From contig NZ_CABHOU010000074.1 of the NCBI RefSeq assembly GCF_902168175.1, forward strand, positions 1-45,088: DNA of 45,088 bases. Reading direction: 5' to 3'. Source of the stretch: an uncultured Chitinophaga sp. (GTDB lineage: Bacteria > Bacteroidota > Bacteroidia > Chitinophagales > Chitinophagaceae). Of the stretch, positions 42,363-45,088 are shown one piece after another; positions within the stretch are counted from its first letter, which is position 1, and each line of letters begins with the position of its first letter. The notes under the pieces are model-generated. The model worked only from the letters and a program-made list of their open reading frames with translations, did no database searches and had not been told where the DNA came from. Position numbers and translations under genes: made by a program.

Positions 42363-43790
42363 ATGAATTATCAAAATTCAAGAAGAGACTTTCTGAAACA
42401 AGCCATGCTCGCATCGGCAGCAATGGCAACGCCAGGCTTACTGCTGGCCGCTACTCCACGTCGTCCCCGTAAAATTGGTCCTAATGATAAGGTGAACCTG
42501 GCCTGTATAGGTATTGGTAACCGCGGTGGCGAAATCATCCCCGAGTTCTTTAAAACGGGGCTGGCCAACGTAGTAGCACTTTGTGATGTGGATATGGGCG
42601 CTCCGCATACGCAGGCGATCATGAAACAATTCCCGAATGTGCCGCGCTTCCAGGATTTCAGGCAACTGTTCGATAAAATGGGTAAGGAGATTGATGCGGT
42701 AACGATCGGTGTGCCTGACTTCTCACACTTCCCTATTACGATGATGGCGCTGTCGCTGGGCATTCACGTGTACGTGGAAAAACCAATGGCGCGTACTTTC
42801 AGGGAAGTGGAGCTGATGATGAAAGCTGCTGCTAAAAACCCGAAAGTGGTTACGCAGATGGGTAACCAGGGCCACTCGGAAGGTAACTACTTCCAGTTTA
42901 AAGCCTGGAAAGAAGCGGGTATTATTAAAGATGTAACGGCTATCACCGCACATATGAACTCTCCACGCCGCTGGCATGGATGGGACCCTAAGATCAAATC
43001 ATTCCCTGCAGCGGAAACGGCACCGTCTACCCTGGACTGGAATGTTTGGCAAATGCAGACGCAGGGCCACAGTTATAACAAAGACTTCGTAAACGGTCAG
43101 TGGCGCTGCTGGTACGACTTCGGTATGGGGGCTTTGGGCGACTGGGGTGCGCACATTCTCGATACGGCGCACGAGTTCCTCGATCTTGGTTTGCCGTACG
43201 AAGTAGCTCCGCTGAAACTGGACGGACATAACGACTTCTTCTATCCAATGTCTTCAACCTTATCGTTCAAGTTCCCTGAACGCCGCAACATGCCGGCCGT
43301 AGAGGTGAAATGGTACGATGGTGTAGATAACCTGCCGCCAATCCCCGCCGGTTACGGTGTACAGGGCCTCGACCCGAACATTCCACCGCCAAGTAATGGT
43401 GCGATCAAACCGGCGAAACTGAATCCGGGTAAGATCATTTATGGCAAAGACCTCACTTTCAAAGGTGGTTCGCACGGCACTACACTGTCGATCATTCCGG
43501 AGGAGAAAGCAAAGGAAATGGCATCAAAGCTGCCTCAGGTGCCTAAGAGCCCGTCTAATCACTTTAAAAACTTCCTGCTGGCCTGTAAAGGTGAGGAGAA
43601 AACACGTTCACCATTCTCTATTGCAGGCCCGTTAAGCCAGGTGTTCTGCCTGGGCGTACTCGCCCAATGGACTGGCGAAACCATTAAGTTCGACAGGGAG
43701 AAAAAGGTGATCACCAATAGTAAAAAAGCGAATGAACTGCTGGTTGGCCCACCGCCACGGAAGGGCTGGGAGCAATATTATAAAGTTTAG
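42363..43790 (+). CDS. Gfo/Idh/MocA-family oxidoreductase, Tat-exported
   Basis: 475 residues. The N-terminus is a twin-arginine signal (NSRRDFLKQAMLASAAMATPG), so the folded, cofactor-loaded enzyme should be exported to the periplasm. The nucleotide-binding motif ACIGIGNRGGEIIPEF spans residues ~48-62, the catalytic Lys is in YVEKPMA (Lys140), and the C-terminal domain carries WRCWYDFGMGALGDWGAHILDTAHE. Members act on sugars, sugar acids or glycosides with tightly held NAD(P), some by redox-neutral glycoside cleavage. The substrate is unknown. Confidence 0.93.
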   Translation: MNYQNSRRDFLKQAMLASAAMATPGLLLAATPRRPRKIGPNDKVNLACIGIGNRGGEIIPEFFKTGLANVVALCDVDMGAPHTQAIMKQFPNVPRFQDFRQLFDKMGKEIDAVTIGVPDFSHFPITMMALSLGIHVYVEKPMARTFREVELMMKAAAKNPKVVTQMGNQGHSEGNYFQFKAWKEAGIIKDVTAITAHMNSPRRWHGWDPKIKSFPAAETAPSTLDWNVWQMQTQGHSYNKDFVNGQWRCWYDFGMGALGDWGAHILDTAHEFLDLGLPYEVAPLKLDGHNDFFYPMSSTLSFKFPERRNMPAVEVKWYDGVDNLPPIPAGYGVQGLDPNIPPPSNGAIKPAKLNPGKIIYGKDLTFKGGSHGTTLSIIPEEKAKEMASKLPQVPKSPSNHFKNFLLACKGEEKTRSPFSIAGPLSQVFCLGVLAQWTGETIKFDREKKVITNSKKANELLVGPPPRKGWEQYYKV

Positions 43791-43799
43791 TATCTTACA

Positions 43800-43823
43800 G
43801 AAGCCGCATTCATTTGCGGCTTC
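43800..43823 (+). terminator. intrinsic terminator after the Gfo/Idh/MocA gene
   Basis: A perfect 9-bp stem (43800-43808 with 43815-43823, 6-base loop) followed by TTACTTTCGTTT, 10 bases after the stop. Confidence 0.75.
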
Positions 43824-43860
43824 TTACTTTCGTTTACTGTAAAGCACAAACCACTTGTTT

Positions 43861-45088
43861 ATGAGGTTCCTCGTAATTGTTCCGGTGCTGGCCGCCTGCA
43901 TGGCCTGCGCATTCTCTAATTCATCGCACACTGCTGCTAAGGCAGATAAGAAATCATCGCCCGGAGCCACACTTAAAACCGGCGCCGACCAAACAGAGAA
44001 ATACCTGCCTTATCTTAAAGGAAAAAGGGTGGCCATACTCGGCAACCAGACTTCCGTGATCGGTACCACGCACCTGGTAGATAGTCTGAAATCGCTCGGC
44101 ATCAACATCGTGAAGGTATTTGGACCCGAGCATGGCTTCAGGGGTAACAACAGCGCCGGCGTAGTGGTAAAGGACGAGGTGGACAAAGCCACGGGCATCC
44201 CCATCATCTCCTTATACGGCGCTAAAAGAAAGCCCAGCAAAGAAGACCTGGCCAATGTAGACCTCATGATCTACGACGTACAGGATGTGGGCTGCCGCTT
44301 CTACACCAACATCAATGCCCTCGCCGAACTAATGGAAGCCTGTGCAGAAAATAATAAGGAGCTGCTGATACTGGACCGCCCGAACCCGAACGCTTATTTC
44401 GTAGACGGCCCTGTGATGGACATGAAACTGAAATCGGGGATCGGTCAGTTCCCCATTCCCATTACCCATGGTATGACGATTGCCGAATTTGCGAAGATGA
44501 TCAATGGCGAACAATGGATCCGTAAACCACTGCAATGCAAACTGAAGATCATACCGGTGGAGAATTATACGCATGACACGTATTACACGCTCCCCGTAAA
44601 ACCTTCGCCCAACCTGAATACGCAAATTGCGATCATGTTGTACCCGACTACCTGTATTTATGAGGGTACGATCCTTAACCATGGCCGTGGTACCTATTAT
44701 CCCTTTACAGTGATGGGCGCGCCCAAACTCAAAGGTAAGTATACCTTCTCCTACACCCCCGTAGGCATCAAAGGCATGTCTGAAACACCGCTGTACATGA
44801 ACCAGGTTTGTTACGGTATGGACCTTCGTAACTACGACGTGAACAAGCTTTTAAAAGAAAAGAAAATAAATATACAGTGGATGAAAGAACTGTATGCGGC
44901 TTACCCCGATAAGGCGGAGTTTTTTGATTACACCAAGAGCAAAGAAATTGGAAATATCGACTTCCGTACAGGCGATTCGAAGTTCAGGCAACAGATCATT
45001 GATAATGTGCCGGAAGAAGAGATCCGGAAGAGCTGGGAGCCGGCTTTGAGCCAGTATAAGGAGATGAGGAAGAAGTATTTGATTTACG
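43861..45088 (+). CDS. DUF1343 / NamZ-like exo-beta-N-acetylmuramidase (3' end cut by the window)
   Basis: Open from ATG 43861 to the right edge (409 codons, no stop reached). A signal sequence (MRFLVIVPVLAACMAC) with a possible lipobox is followed by the DUF1343 domain: KYLPYLKGKRVAILGNQTSV, KVFGPEHGFRGN, IYDVQDVGCRFYTN, LDRPNPNAYFVDGPVMD and YPTTCIYEGTILNHGRGT. NamZ of Bacillus subtilis, the characterised member (GH171), releases N-acetylmuramic acid from the non-reducing ends of cell-wall fragments, so this protein probably acts in peptidoglycan turnover. The captured part is close to the full family length. The start follows the upstream terminator by 37 bases. Confidence 0.9.
   Translation, partial: MRFLVIVPVLAACMACAFSNSSHTAAKADKKSSPGATLKTGADQTEKYLPYLKGKRVAILGNQTSVIGTTHLVDSLKSLGINIVKVFGPEHGFRGNNSAGVVVKDEVDKATGIPIISLYGAKRKPSKEDLANVDLMIYDVQDVGCRFYTNINALAELMEACAENNKELLILDRPNPNAYFVDGPVMDMKLKSGIGQFPIPITHGMTIAEFAKMINGEQWIRKPLQCKLKIIPVENYTHDTYYTLPVKPSPNLNTQIAIMLYPTTCIYEGTILNHGRGTYYPFTVMGAPKLKGKYTFSYTPVGIKGMSETPLYMNQVCYGMDLRNYDVNKLLKEKKINIQWMKELYAAYPDKAEFFDYTKSKEIGNIDFRTGDSKFRQQIIDNVPEEEIRKSWEPALSQYKEMRKKYLIY

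Noticed and set aside
1..45088. CRISPR arrays, tRNA or rRNA genes, insertion sequences, prophage
   Set aside because: No regular repeat-spacer array, cloverleaf, ribosomal sequence, transposase, integrase or phage structural gene was seen on either strand.

Overview
The window looks like a chromosomal segment of a Bacteroidota bacterium of the Chitinophagaceae type, close to Chitinophaga. This is inferred from two SusC/SusD polysaccharide-utilisation-type loci with their own ECF sigma and FecR anti-sigma genes, many 'SC' lipoprotein signals, Bacteroidota promoter elements (TTG, about 19 bp, TAnnTTTG), few Shine-Dalgarno sites, and DUF4843, PKD-like and NamZ/DUF1343 families typical of the group. 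I found no tRNA, rRNA, CRISPR array, insertion sequence or prophage gene.

Layout. 1-1.8 kb: the end of a Rieske-tailed FAD oxidoreductase, an SDR oxidoreductase and a small orphan. 1.8-8.1 kb, minus strand: a complete tripartite RND efflux locus (tetR, tolC-like, adaptor, RND pump) with two copies of a 15-17 bp near-palindromic operator, one inside the tetR promoter and one against the tolC start codon. 8.2-9.1 kb: a RarD-like transporter. 9.1-13.1 kb, plus strand: an unfamiliar envelope module consisting of an Ala/Ser/Thr-rich secreted protein, a Pro/Lys-rich secreted protein, a beta-barrel-like protein, and an OmpR-type regulator with its histidine kinase. 13.1-16.9 kb: a YjbQ protein, an NlpE-META lipoprotein, an HxlR regulator and a CPA1 Na+/H+ antiporter.

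17.0-26.4 kb is locus A: ECF sigma, FecR, STN-SusC, SusD, DUF4843 lipoprotein and PKD-like lipoprotein, with no enzyme. 26.5-39.1 kb is locus B: ECF sigma, FecR, STN-SusC, SusD, then GH78 and GH106 alpha-L-rhamnosidases, so it probably takes up and trims a rhamnose-containing glycan. In both, ligand-loaded SusC should signal through its STN domain to FecR, which releases sigma to transcribe susCD. 39.4-45.1 kb: mqo, an 800-bp stretch without a convincing protein gene, a dihaem cytochrome, a Tat-exported Gfo/Idh/MocA oxidoreductase and the beginning of a NamZ-like (DUF1343) protein.

The most interesting signals are non-coding. Each susC leader has an intrinsic terminator pointing against susC, and a minus-strand TAnnTTTG-type element whose last base coincides with the A of the susC ATG in both loci. 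This predicts cis-antisense RNAs of about 80-95 nt, resembling DonS of Bacteroides fragilis. A third orphan terminator with a consensus promoter (TTG-N20-TAATTTTG) predicts an unannotated RNA of about 190 nt at 41149-41343. These are predictions from sequence only; RNA data would decide.
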